The notes under the pieces were generated by a model. It was not told the DNA's origin, searched no databases, and saw only the letters and a program-made list of their open reading frames with translations. From positions 1,364,001 through 1,428,000 of the forward strand of contig NZ_CP171843.1 in assembly GCF_048020265.1 (NCBI RefSeq): a DNA stretch of 64,000 nucleotides, in the 5' to 3' direction. Shown piece by piece: positions 49,782 to 58,039 of the stretch; position 1 is the stretch's first letter, and every line of letters starts with the position of its first letter. The translations under genes and the position numbers were made by a program. The stretch is from Limnohabitans_A sp048020265 (GTDB lineage Bacteria > Pseudomonadota > Gammaproteobacteria > Burkholderiales > Burkholderiaceae_C).

Positions 49782-50922
49782 CAGGCTCCTGAGCTTGAAC
49801 AGAAGAAACAGGCACCAGCCGGATGGTGCGTTGCTGCGCCATGCGATTTTGCACCTGAGTGCGGTCTTTCACATCACCGGCCAACTGCCCGCATGCGGCA
49901 TCAATGTCATCACCCCGGGTTTTGCGCACGGTCGTGACCAGCCCTGCGTCTTGCAGTTGCTTGGCAAAGGCCTGCACACGCGCCTGAGGCGAGCGCAACA
50001 AACCGGAGGCCGGAAAAGGGTTGAAAGGAATCAGGTTGAACTTGCAACGCAGGCCCTGGCGGGCGTGTTTTTGAACCAGGTCAATCAAGGCGCTGGCGTG
50101 CTCGGGCTGGTCATTGACGCCATCGAGCATGCAGTATTCAAAGGTGATGAAGTCGCGCGGCGCATGGGCCAAATAGCCAATACAGGCCTGCATGAGTTCA
50201 TCGAGCGGGTATTTGCGGTTGAGTGGCACCAAGTGGTCGCGCAACGCATCAGAGGGTGCATGCAATGACACCGCCAAGGCCACCGGGCAATCGGCCGACA
50301 AGCGCTCGATCATGGGCACCACACCCGAAGTGGACACCGTGACGCGGCGGCGAGAGAGGCCGTAACCATGGTCGTCGAGCATGGCACGCAACGCGGGCAC
50401 CAACGCCGAGTAGTTTTGCAGCGGCTCGCCCATGCCCATCATCACCACGTTGGAAATGACGCGGTCTGGCGTGTTCAGGTGTTTGCGCAAAAAGTGCTCG
50501 GCAAACCACAGCTGGGCCAGGATCTCACCCGTGGTGAGGTTGCGGCTGAAACCTTGGTGGCCTGTGGAGCAAAAACGGCATCCCACGGCACATCCGGCCT
50601 GGGATGAAATACACAAGGTGCCCCGGTCGTCTTCGGGAATGAAAACCGATTCGATGGCGTTGCCGTCGCCCACATCGAACAGCCACTTGATGGTGCCATC
50701 AGCAGATATGTGCTGGCTGATCACGGGCAGTGCCGTGACGTGCGCATGAGATTGGAGCTTTTGGCGCAAGGACTTGGCCAAATCGCTCATTTGATCGAAA
50801 TCTGCAGCGCCCCGCTGGTGGATCCAGCGGAACAACTGGGTGGCCCGAAAGCGCTTTTCGCCAAGCCCCTCGCAAAAAACGGCCAGACCTTCCAGGTCGA
50901 ATTCAAGAAGGTTGGCCGTCAT
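49771..50922 (-). CDS. rlmN: Dual-specificity RNA methyltransferase RlmN
   Basis: Radical SAM enzyme that methylates C2 of A2503 in 23S rRNA and A37 in some tRNAs, 383 aa. The cluster motif GCAVGCRFCSTG lies near residues 110-121 (cluster Cys x3-x2 spacing). The second catalytic Cys is in DIDAACGQLAG near residue 353. VMMGMGEPLQNY lies near 165-176. It starts 33 bp after ndk. Confidence 0.97.
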   Translation of the reverse strand: MTANLLEFDLEGLAVFCEGLGEKRFRATQLFRWIHQRGAADFDQMSDLAKSLRQKLQSHAHVTALPVISQHISADGTIKWLFDVGDGNAIESVFIPEDDRGTLCISSQAGCAVGCRFCSTGHQGFSRNLTTGEILAQLWFAEHFLRKHLNTPDRVISNVVMMGMGEPLQNYSALVPALRAMLDDHGYGLSRRRVTVSTSGVVPMIERLSADCPVALAVSLHAPSDALRDHLVPLNRKYPLDELMQACIGYLAHAPRDFITFEYCMLDGVNDQPEHASALIDLVQKHARQGLRCKFNLIPFNPFPASGLLRSPQARVQAFAKQLQDAGLVTTVRKTRGDDIDAACGQLAGDVKDRTQVQNRMAQQRTIRLVPVSSVQAQEPDDA

Positions 50923-50955
50923 GAGGGTCGGGGTCGCGCTGGAGCCGCGACGCTA

Positions 50956-51381
50956 TCAGCGTGGGTAAACGTTCATGCCAGCGAAGAAGAAGGCAACTTC
51001 GGCGGCGGCAGTTTCAGGGGCGTCGGAACCGTGCACAGCGTTGGCATCAATGCTGTCGGCGAAGTCAGCACGGATGGTGCCGGCGTCGGCTTTCTTGGGA
51101 TCGGTAGCGCCCATCAGGTCGCGGTTCTTGGCGATGGCGTTTTCGCCTTCCAGGGCCTGGATCATCACGGGACCGGAGATCATGAAATCGACCAGATCCT
51201 TGAAGAAAGGACGGGCCTTGTGCACAGCGTAGAAAGCTTCTGCTTCACCGCGCGACAGGTGGGCCATCTTGGCGGCGACCACTTTCAGGCCGGCAGCTTC
51301 GAATCGGGCGTAGATCTGACCGATGACGTTCTTGGCGACTGCGTCGGGCTTGATGATGGAGAGGGTGCGTTCGATGGCCAT
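50956..51381 (-). CDS. ndk: Nucleoside diphosphate kinase
   Basis: Transfers gamma-phosphate between nucleoside tri- and diphosphates, 141 aa. The N-terminus AIERTLSIIKPDAVAKN is typical. The catalytic His lies in the segment RADFADSIDANAVHGSDAPE near residue 117 (NAVHGSD). AGGAAA lies 5 nt before the ATG. It is the first gene of the 16-gene minus-strand run ending at the phosphoribosyltransferase. Confidence 0.97.
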   Translation of the reverse strand: MAIERTLSIIKPDAVAKNVIGQIYARFEAAGLKVVAAKMAHLSRGEAEAFYAVHKARPFFKDLVDFMISGPVMIQALEGENAIAKNRDLMGATDPKKADAGTIRADFADSIDANAVHGSDAPETAAAEVAFFFAGMNVYPR

Positions 51382-51417
51382 GTTGTTTCCTGTAACGAAA
51401 GGGTTTTGAAAAGCATT

Positions 51418-51446
51418 TTTGCCCTGCGGCAAAGCCCACTATTCTA
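51418..51446 (-). promoter_or_regulatory. Possible ndk promoter and 5'-leader hairpin
   Basis: On the minus strand TAGAAT (51446-51441) could be the -10, with a start near 51434. The leader would then begin with the hairpin TTTGCC-CTGC-GGCAAA (51418-51433 on the plus strand), which could protect the 5' end. No good -35 was seen. The rest of 51447-51507 shows only a weak GGGGC/GCCCC hairpin. Confidence 0.4.
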
Positions 51447-51507
51447 ACCTGAGCGGGCCTGCCAAAAGGCACTGCCGGGGCACATGGCCCCACGGCAGAA
51501 GCCGAAA

Positions 51508-52725
51508 TCAACGGCTGCGGCCACCGCCGCCACGCCCACCACGGCCTGGGCCGCCCGGGGCATTTTTCAAACGGTTGAAGCTCTCGGCACCAATGTATTT
51601 GGCTTCGCTTTTCGGGCCATCCGACTTGGCATGCATGCCCGATCCACCGGGTGCCTGATTGGGTTTGGCTGCAGGCTTGGCCCGCGGCACGGCGGTACCG
51701 GCCCTGCCCTGTCCGCCTGTGCGAGGACGACGATCGTTGCGGTCGGTGCGTGAGACCGGGCGTGGCGCTGGGGTCCGAGCCCGGTCGAGCGTGCCCGCAG
51801 CACGCATGAGCGCACGGATATCGGACTCATCGAGCTCCAGCCAGGCACCGCGGCGCAGGCCATGCGGCAGCACCATCGCACCGTAGCGGATGCGGATCAG
51901 TCGGCTGACCGCGTGGCCCACCGCTTCCATCATGCGGCGAACCTCACGGTTACGGCCTTCGGAGATGGTGACGCGGTACCAGCAGTTGGAGCCTTCGCCA
52001 CCGCCGTCTTCAATAGAGCCGAATTGCGCCGAGCCGTCGTCGAGCATCACGCCGTCGAGCAGTTTTTGCTTTTCATCCTTGCTCAAGGCACCCAAAACAC
52101 GGACCGCGTATTCGCGTTCCAGGCCGAAACGCGGGTGCATGAGCTGGTTGGCCAACTCGCCCGAGCTGGTGAACAACAAGAGGCCTTCGGTATTCAAGTC
52201 CAGGCGACCCACCGACTGCCATTTGCCGTTTTGCAGGCGCGGCAGTTTGCGAAACACCGAGGGGCGGTTTTGCGGATCATCGTGGCTGACGATCTCGCCT
52301 GCGGGCTTATGGTAGGCGATGACGCGGGCGGGCGGCGGGTCGATCCGGATGTGGATGGGCTTGCCATTGACCTTGATCTGGTCCCCGTATTGCACGCGCT
52401 GGCCCACGTGGGCGGGCTCGTTGTTGACCATGATGCGGCCTTCAGCGATGAGCTTTTCCATCTCGAGGCGCGAACCCATGCCCGCTTGCGCGAGCACTTT
52501 GTGCAGTTTGGGCGAATCGGTCTGGGGCGCCAGCACCCGCTTACCCAGGTCGATGGCGACGGCTTCGGCCGCCTCTTCGTCGTCAAACTGACCCGACACA
52601 ACATCGGCCAAGGCGATCGCTTTGTAAACAGATTCGCCGGGTGCCACAGGCTGGGTTGGGCGCGCAGTGCGTCCACTCGTTTCGGGTTTGGACGAACGGC
52701 TGTCGTCTTGAGAGGAGTTCTTCAT
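51508..52725 (-). CDS. rluB: 23S rRNA pseudouridine synthase RluB-like
   Basis: RsuA/RluB-family pseudouridine synthase, 405 aa, probably modifying U2605 of 23S rRNA. The S4 RNA-binding domain (KLHKVLAQAGMGSRLEMEKLIAEG near residues 77-100) precedes the catalytic Asp in VGRLDLNTEGLLLFTSS near residue 175. The C-terminal about 110 residues are Arg/Gly/Pro/Lys-rich, ending GRGGRGGGGRSR, a probably disordered RNA-binding tail. The ATG overlaps the scpB stop, and this scpB-rluB pair is conserved in proteobacteria. Confidence 0.93.
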   Translation of the reverse strand: MKNSSQDDSRSSKPETSGRTARPTQPVAPGESVYKAIALADVVSGQFDDEEAAEAVAIDLGKRVLAPQTDSPKLHKVLAQAGMGSRLEMEKLIAEGRIMVNNEPAHVGQRVQYGDQIKVNGKPIHIRIDPPPARVIAYHKPAGEIVSHDDPQNRPSVFRKLPRLQNGKWQSVGRLDLNTEGLLLFTSSGELANQLMHPRFGLEREYAVRVLGALSKDEKQKLLDGVMLDDGSAQFGSIEDGGGEGSNCWYRVTISEGRNREVRRMMEAVGHAVSRLIRIRYGAMVLPHGLRRGAWLELDESDIRALMRAAGTLDRARTPAPRPVSRTDRNDRRPRTGGQGRAGTAVPRAKPAAKPNQAPGGSGMHAKSDGPKSEAKYIGAESFNRLKNAPGGPGRGGRGGGGRSR

Positions 52726-53408
52726 AGTGGGGCGGACTCTTCGCCTTGCAGCGGACGGTCTAGAGGGTTAAGAGGGTCTTCGGAGTCCGCCACGATGGGC
52801 ATTTCAAAAGGCAAAGCGTTGATCGCCTCTTCGAGCGACAAGGACGGCTGAACGGGCAACTCGTCCACCAAACCCGACAAAGCCGAAGTTTGGCCGTCGA
52901 CTTGCGAGAGCATAGGCAATTGGTCCAGGGCGGCGAGGCCCAGATCATCGAGAAACTGGCGCGTTGTGGCGTACAAACCCGGACGGCCGACGGTTTCACG
53001 GTGACCAATCACCTCAACCCAACCCCGATCTTCCAGTTGCTTGAGGATTTGGGAATTGATGGTGACGCCACGGATGTCTTCCATGTCACCGCGCGTGACC
53101 GGCTGCCGGTAGGCGATGATGGCCAAGGTTTCCAACACGGCGCGGGTGTATTTGGGCGGCTTTTCGGGGTGCAGACGATCGAGGTAAGTGCGCAACTCGG
53201 GCCGGCTCTGAAAGCGCCAGCCGCTGGCCACGCGGATCAACTCCAAACCTTTTTGGGCCCATTCGTCTTGCAGGTCTTGCAGCATTTGCCGCAGGGTGTC
53301 GGCCCCGAGCGCATCGTCAAACAGCACGCGCATGTCGCGCAATGACAAAGGCTGACCCGCTGTGAGCAAGGCCGTTTCCAGGACACGCTTGGCTTGCGCC
53401 GTGTTCAT
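52722..53408 (-). CDS. scpB: Segregation and condensation protein B
   Basis: Winged-helix kleisin-associated subunit of the SMC-ScpAB complex, which compacts and segregates chromosomes, 228 aa. Features are VLETALLTAGQPLSLRDM near residues 10-27, FQSRPELRTYLDRL near 67, and the core motif LETLAIIAYRQPVTRGDMEDIRGV near 92-115 followed by GRPGLYATT. scpA is not adjacent. Only 16 bp separate its ATG from an intrinsic terminator, so scpB transcription must read through it. Confidence 0.95.
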   Translation of the reverse strand: MNTAQAKRVLETALLTAGQPLSLRDMRVLFDDALGADTLRQMLQDLQDEWAQKGLELIRVASGWRFQSRPELRTYLDRLHPEKPPKYTRAVLETLAIIAYRQPVTRGDMEDIRGVTINSQILKQLEDRGWVEVIGHRETVGRPGLYATTRQFLDDLGLAALDQLPMLSQVDGQTSALSGLVDELPVQPSLSLEEAINALPFEMPIVADSEDPLNPLDRPLQGEESAPL

Positions 53409-53424
53409 GTGTCGATCTTTCGGG

Positions 53425-53445
53425 AAAAAGACGCCTCACGGCGTC
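53425..53445 (-). terminator. Terminator/attenuator just upstream of scpB
   Basis: GACGCC (53430-53435) and GGCGTC (53440-53445) form a 6-bp stem with loop TCAC. On the minus strand T5 follows (53429-53425). It lies 103 bp after the rluD stop and only 16 bp before the scpB ATG. Confidence 0.7.
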
Positions 53446-53548
53446 AAAGGTGCAGAGGTCATGGCCGCTTCCGCAAAGAAACAACCCCGTTCTGGAGGGC
53501 TTTGGCCGCTGGCCAAGCCCTGGTTGCGCTCAAGCCGGCGAATCCAGC

Positions 53549-54550
53549 TCAAGCTCCCTGAGTGGGTGCATTGTAGCTGAGGCCCCAGTCTGACAAGGCT
53601 CGGGCCATGTCCTCGGGCAAGGGCGAACGAAGATCGATCGACTGACCGGTGATGGGGTGGACGAAAGCCAGATGCCAGGCGTGCAGGGCTTGGCGCTCCA
53701 TGCCCGCGGCTTTGGCTCCGCCATACACGGCATCGGCCAACAAAGGATGGCTGATGTGGGCCATGTGCACCCGGATCTGGTGCGTACGACCTGTGTGCAG
53801 CGTGCACTCGACCAGACAACCGAGCGCGTGGCTGTCCAGCACCTCCACCGTGGTGGATGCCGTCTTGCCGGACTGGTGCGTCAAATCGACCACCGCCATG
53901 CGCAGGCGGTTCGCGGGATCACGGCCGATCGCCGCTTCCACGGTGGTGGGCGAAGGTCCTGTCCAGGGCTTGTGTCCGATGGCCAGATACTGGCGACGCA
54001 CATCCCGCGCAGCAATTTGCTGGACCAGCGCGTCCATGGCCTGGCGGGTGCGGGCCACCACCATCAGACCGCTGGTGTCTTTGTCAAGGCGATGCACAAT
54101 GCCCGCCCGGGGCACCTCGCTGGCCTGCGGGTCCAGCGCCAACAGGCCATTGAGCAATGTGCCGCGCCAGTTGCCGGGGGCCGGGTGGACCACCAGCCCC
54201 GCCGGCTTGTTGATCACACGCAGGTGGGCGTCTTCGTACACCACATCGATGGGCATGGCTTCCGGCACAAAGGCCTGCGACTGAGGCGTGGCCCGCAGCG
54301 TGACCACCACCTGATGCCCCAGGCGGACCTTGGTCGACACCTTGGTCACCACACGACCATCGATCAGGGCATCGCCCTGCTCGATCAGTTGCTGCAAATA
54401 ACTGCGTGAAAACTCGGGCACCATTTGGGCCAAGGCACGGTCCAGGCGCTGGCCATGCAGAGCCACCGGCACCTGGCTGCTGCGCACCTCTTCGTCCGAT
54501 GCCTCCAGCACGCGCTCACCATCGTCCAGCAAGGCGCAGGGCTCATCCAT
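53549..54550 (-). CDS. rluD: 23S rRNA pseudouridine synthase RluD
   Basis: Makes pseudouridines 1911, 1915 and 1917 in helix 69 of 23S rRNA, 333 aa. An N-terminal S4 domain (GQRLDRALAQMVPEFSRSYLQQLIEQG near residues 31-57) is followed by the catalytic Asp in HRLDKDTSGLMVVA near 158-171. The NKPAGLVVHPAPGN stretch is family-typical. The start MDEPCALLDDGERV at 54550 is chosen over an extended frame that would enter bamD's promoter. Divergent from bamD, as in E. coli. Confidence 0.94.
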   Translation of the reverse strand: MDEPCALLDDGERVLEASDEEVRSSQVPVALHGQRLDRALAQMVPEFSRSYLQQLIEQGDALIDGRVVTKVSTKVRLGHQVVVTLRATPQSQAFVPEAMPIDVVYEDAHLRVINKPAGLVVHPAPGNWRGTLLNGLLALDPQASEVPRAGIVHRLDKDTSGLMVVARTRQAMDALVQQIAARDVRRQYLAIGHKPWTGPSPTTVEAAIGRDPANRLRMAVVDLTHQSGKTASTTVEVLDSHALGCLVECTLHTGRTHQIRVHMAHISHPLLADAVYGGAKAAGMERQALHAWHLAFVHPITGQSIDLRSPLPEDMARALSDWGLSYNAPTQGA

Positions 54551-54565
54551 TTGGGGGTCGGTCGA

Positions 54566-54571
54566 TATAAT
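54566..54571 (+). promoter_or_regulatory. bamD -10 box
   Basis: A perfect TATAAT at 54566-54571 would start transcription near 54578, giving a 25-nt leader to the bamD ATG with AAGGG 8 nt before it. The -35 position has no good match. Confidence 0.5.
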
Positions 54572-54602
54572 CAAGGCGTTCAACAGTACAAGGGTGTCAC
54601 AG

Positions 54603-55409
54603 ATGCGAAGCTTCAGATTATCGATGGTTCCAGCTGGCCTGGTTTTGGCAGCGGGACTGTTCCTGTCGGGCTGCGCCAACACCACCAAGGACGTCACCGC
54701 TGGCTGGACCCCCGAAAAAATCTATGCCGAAGCACGCGATGAGGCCAATGCCGGGGCTTGGGACAAGGCCATCGGCTATTACGAAAAACTCGAAGGCCGC
54801 GCGGCCGGGACCGTGCTGGCACAACAAGCCCAGATCGACAAGGCCTACGCCCAATACAAAACGGGCGACAAGATCCAGGCCATCGCCACCTTGGACCGCT
54901 TCATCCGCCTGCACCCGGCCAGCCCTGCACTGGACTACGCCATCTACCTCAAGGGTCTGGTGAACTTCAACGACAACCTGGGTCTGTTCTCGTTCATCAC
55001 CAAGCAAGACCTGTCTGAACGCGATCAGAAAGCCGCCAAGGATTCCTACGAGTCCTTCAAGGAACTGACCACGCGCTTTCCGGAATCCAAATACAGCCCC
55101 GAAGCACGTCAGCGCATGCTGCACATCGTGAACTCGTTGGCCGCTTACGAAGTGCATGTGGCCCGCTACTACGCCAGCCGAGGCGCCCATGTGGCCGCGG
55201 TCAACCGTGCTCAACAGGCGATTGCCGACTACCAAGGCGTGCCGGCGGTCGAAGAAGCACTGGCCATTCTGGTCAGCTCCTACGACGCCATGGGCATGAA
55301 CGCCCTGCGCGACGATGCCAAGCGCGTGCTGGAAAAGAACTTCCCCCAGTCCGACTACCTGAAGGCCGGTGGGGTCAAGAAGTCGTCGAGTTGGTGGCGT
55401 CTGTGGTGA
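54603..55409 (+). CDS. bamD: Outer-membrane assembly lipoprotein BamD
   Basis: TPR lipoprotein and essential BAM complex subunit, 268 aa. The signal peptide ends in lipobox LSGC (Cys24), then TPR-like repeats run from WTPEKIYAEARDEANAGAWDKAIGYYEKLEG to about residue 200. SFKELTTRFPESKYSPEARQR is strongly family-typical. The ATG at 54603 is favoured over an in-frame GTG three codons upstream, because AAGGG lies 8 nt before the ATG but is too close to the GTG. Its 3' end overlaps the convergent dinG by 35 nt. Confidence 0.96.
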   Translation: MRSFRLSMVPAGLVLAAGLFLSGCANTTKDVTAGWTPEKIYAEARDEANAGAWDKAIGYYEKLEGRAAGTVLAQQAQIDKAYAQYKTGDKIQAIATLDRFIRLHPASPALDYAIYLKGLVNFNDNLGLFSFITKQDLSERDQKAAKDSYESFKELTTRFPESKYSPEARQRMLHIVNSLAAYEVHVARYYASRGAHVAAVNRAQQAIADYQGVPAVEEALAILVSSYDAMGMNALRDDAKRVLEKNFPQSDYLKAGGVKKSSSWWRLW

Positions 55410-57489
55410 ACTGACGCAAGGTCGCCAAAAACTCGGCATGCCCGCTCAGGCGGCGCATCTGCGGCAGTCCCCGAACCAGCCTGCGGCCATACGACATGGT
55501 GGCCAGGCGCGTATCGCACACCACCAAAACCCCCCGGTCCGTTTCACTGCGGATCAGGCGCCCAGCCCCCTGCTTGAGGGCCACAGCGGCTTCGGGCAGT
55601 GCATGGTCGGCAAAAGCGCTGCGCCCTTCACGGGTGATGCGCTGACTCCTCGCCTCGAACAAGGGGTCCCCGGGCGGCGGAAACGGCAGCTTGTCGATCA
55701 CCACCAACTGCAAGGCCTCACCGGGCACATCGAAGCCCTCCCAAAATGAGGCCGAGGCCACCAGCACACAACCCGCACGCCCATCGCCCCCACCTTCGCG
55801 AAAGCGTTCCATCAAGCGTCGCTTGGGGCTTTGTCCCTGCACCAGCACTTCCACGTTCGTGGCCGGGTCCAGACGGGTCTGTAAATACTCTCCAATCGAA
55901 CGCATGGCGTTCAAGGTGGTGGTCAGCACCAGCGTCCGGCCGCCCAGCAATTGCACCGCCTCGACCACCAGCTGTGCCACATGACCGGCGTGACCAGGAT
56001 CAGCGGGCTTGGGCAAATGCTCGGGCACATACAAAGCGGCTTGCTGTGCATAGTCGAAAGGGCTGCTGACCTGCATGACCTGTGCCGAAGTCAAACCGCA
56101 AGGCTCGGTGAACCAGCGCAGGCTCGGCTCGTCCCCCAGCGTGGCCGAGGTGAAAACCCAGGCCCGCTGCCCCACCCCCACAGGAGTCGCTGCTGGCTCG
56201 CCTGAGGCGTGACGCGGATCACCCGCCATCAAGGCTTCCAGTGAATCGGGGTCGGCGGCGGCCTCGGCTCCCCCAGACGGTGCGGCCTGCACGGGGCGGG
56301 TCAAGGCAGAAAAAGCCTGCGCGATGTCCAAGGGCGACTCGATCAGGCGCAGCTGCGCACTGACTTCGGCCCAACGCACGCCCTCCGGGTCTGGCGGATC
56401 GGAGAACAAGGCCGCTTTTTGCGCCAACTCACGGCTGCGCTCAAGCAGTCGCTGAAAATCCGGTGCCAGCTCGGCCACCATCTCCAGCCCTGCCTGCATC
56501 AGCGCCAGGGCTTCTTGCAGTTTGTGCAACGCCTGGACCCAGTCTGCCGCCTCCACGCCTTCGGGGCAGCGCTCAGTCCAGCGCAAACGCACCGAGCCGC
56601 GGTGCAGGCCTGCTGCCAGCCGCAAATCGCGGGCTGATTTTTCAAGGCCCTCGGTCAGGCCATGCCAGTCCACCAGGCCCCGGGCCAACTGCAACCCTGT
56701 GGCCAGCGCATCGCGTGACAACTCCAGCAGCTGCACCGTGGACAGTTGCTTGCCCAAAAAATTGACGCCGATCTCGTTGAGCTGGTGGGCCTCGTCGAAC
56801 ACCGTGACACGCACGGTGGGCAGCAACTCGGCCACACCCGACTCGCGCACCGCCATGTCGGCAAAAAACAAATGGTGGTTGATGACCACCACATCCGAGG
56901 CCATCGCCTCCTTGCGGGCCAAGTTCACATGGCAGGCGCGGTAACTGGGGCAACTCGACCCCAGACAGTTGTCCCGCGTGGACGTGACCAGCGGCCACAA
57001 GGCTGAGCGCTCGTCCAGGCCCGTCAGCTCGGCCATGTCTCCCGTGCGCGTGTTTTGCGCCCAGGTTTCGATCTTGGCCAGGGCCCGCTGCGCACCCGGC
57101 TGGGCCGACTCGGCGCTGTGCCGGGCTTGCGCCATGCGGTGCAAGCACAGGTAGTTGGCACGGCCTTTGAGCAAGGCCACGCGGATGGGCAAGCCCAGCA
57201 CCTCGACCAAACGCGGGATGTCTCGCGAAAACAATTGGTCTTGCAGGGCCTTGGTCGCCGTGGACACCAAGGCCCGTTGACCGCTGAGCAAGACCGGCAC
57301 CAGATAGGCATAGGTTTTGCCCACGCCTGTGCCCGCCTCCACCACCAGCTGGCCACCTTGCTCCAGGGTTTGCGTGACGGCCATCGCCATGTCGGTTTGC
57401 CCTTCACGTGGCTGAAAACCGGGCACCGAACGGGCCAAGGCCCCGTGGCTGGACAGGGTTTCAGAGACCCTTTGCTGCAACAAACTCAA
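55375..57489 (-). CDS. dinG: DinG-family ATP-dependent DNA helicase (TTG start)
   Basis: XPD-like 5'-3' helicase with an iron-sulfur cluster, resolving R-loops and G-quadruplexes, 704 aa. Walker A is VEAGTGVGKTYAYL near residues 49-62. The cluster cysteines are NYLC, then CLGSSCPSYRACHV near 107-190. The DEAH box is TVFDEAHQL near 235. The start is TTG, with AAGGAG 5 nt upstream, overlapping the YdcH-like stop as TTGA. An ATG 9 codons upstream is open but lies inside the neighbour gene. Confidence 0.92.
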   Translation of the reverse strand: MSLLQQRVSETLSSHGALARSVPGFQPREGQTDMAMAVTQTLEQGGQLVVEAGTGVGKTYAYLVPVLLSGQRALVSTATKALQDQLFSRDIPRLVEVLGLPIRVALLKGRANYLCLHRMAQARHSAESAQPGAQRALAKIETWAQNTRTGDMAELTGLDERSALWPLVTSTRDNCLGSSCPSYRACHVNLARKEAMASDVVVINHHLFFADMAVRESGVAELLPTVRVTVFDEAHQLNEIGVNFLGKQLSTVQLLELSRDALATGLQLARGLVDWHGLTEGLEKSARDLRLAAGLHRGSVRLRWTERCPEGVEAADWVQALHKLQEALALMQAGLEMVAELAPDFQRLLERSRELAQKAALFSDPPDPEGVRWAEVSAQLRLIESPLDIAQAFSALTRPVQAAPSGGAEAAADPDSLEALMAGDPRHASGEPAATPVGVGQRAWVFTSATLGDEPSLRWFTEPCGLTSAQVMQVSSPFDYAQQAALYVPEHLPKPADPGHAGHVAQLVVEAVQLLGGRTLVLTTTLNAMRSIGEYLQTRLDPATNVEVLVQGQSPKRRLMERFREGGGDGRAGCVLVASASFWEGFDVPGEALQLVVIDKLPFPPPGDPLFEARSQRITREGRSAFADHALPEAAVALKQGAGRLIRSETDRGVLVVCDTRLATMSYGRRLVRGLPQMRRLSGHAEFLATLRQFTTDATNSTTS

Positions 57490-57704
57490 GCAGGCTCCTT
57501 GGGGTCCAGCATCCACTGCAGCCTGGCCATTTGGTCACGCAAAGCCAAACGCCGTTTTTTGAGCCGTCGCAGCAGCAGCTCGTCCAGGGGCTGCGGAGCC
57601 AGCGCCGCTTGGTCGATCAAGGCGTCTAGATCAGCGTGCGCCATCTGGCACTCGATCAATTGCCGCTGGGGCGAGCGCAGGTCTTCGGCAGAGGTGTCCA
57701 TCAT
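57486..57704 (-). CDS. YdcH/DUF465-like small protein
   Basis: 72-aa cytoplasmic protein. A short N-terminus (MMDTSAEDLRSPQRQLIE) is followed by LDALIDQAALAPQPLDELLLRRLKKRRLALRDQMARLQ, a two-helix pattern with the LKKRRLxLRD motif that defines the DUF465/YdcH family. Its function is unknown. The first of two adjacent ATGs overlaps the previous stop (ATGA), and its own stop overlaps the dinG TTG. Confidence 0.82.
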   Translation of the reverse strand: MMDTSAEDLRSPQRQLIECQMAHADLDALIDQAALAPQPLDELLLRRLKKRRLALRDQMARLQWMLDPKEPA

Positions 57705-58039
57705 GGCGGAGTGGGCTGACTGGTTTGCTTGCCCTGCAAGCGCACGTCGCGCTGCTCGGTTCGCCACTGGCGCTCCTGGGCATTCAGCAGCAAGTCTTGT
57801 TGACGCAAGGGCTCCAGCGCGGCACGGCGGGTTTTGCGGGCGTCGCTCAGGCAGGCGTTGACCGCAAATTTTTGCCAGCAGGCTTTGGCTTCCTCCTGGT
57901 AGACCGCCATGACCTCGGCACGTTGGCTGGCCAGAGCTTCGCGTTGCACGCGGATGAACTCCGGCTCGCCCACCAAAGATTGTGCGCCAAGCCAAGAAGT
58001 CGACAACGCGGCCATCGCCGCCAATGCGCAGCGCTTCAT
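57701..58039 (-). CDS. Exported protein of unknown function
   Basis: 112-aa protein with a signal peptide (MKRCALAAMAALSTSWLGAQ) and a mostly helical mature part. Two cysteines, in KACWQKFAVNACLSDARKTRR near residues 52-72, could form a disulfide in the periplasm. The last residues QGKQTSQPTPP look disordered. Its genes overlap zapE and the YdcH-like gene by 4 nt each. I do not recognise the family. Its fixed place in a zapE-dinG operon suggests an envelope stress or division role (inference). Confidence 0.75.
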   Translation of the reverse strand: MKRCALAAMAALSTSWLGAQSLVGEPEFIRVQREALASQRAEVMAVYQEEAKACWQKFAVNACLSDARKTRRAALEPLRQQDLLLNAQERQWRTEQRDVRLQGKQTSQPTPP

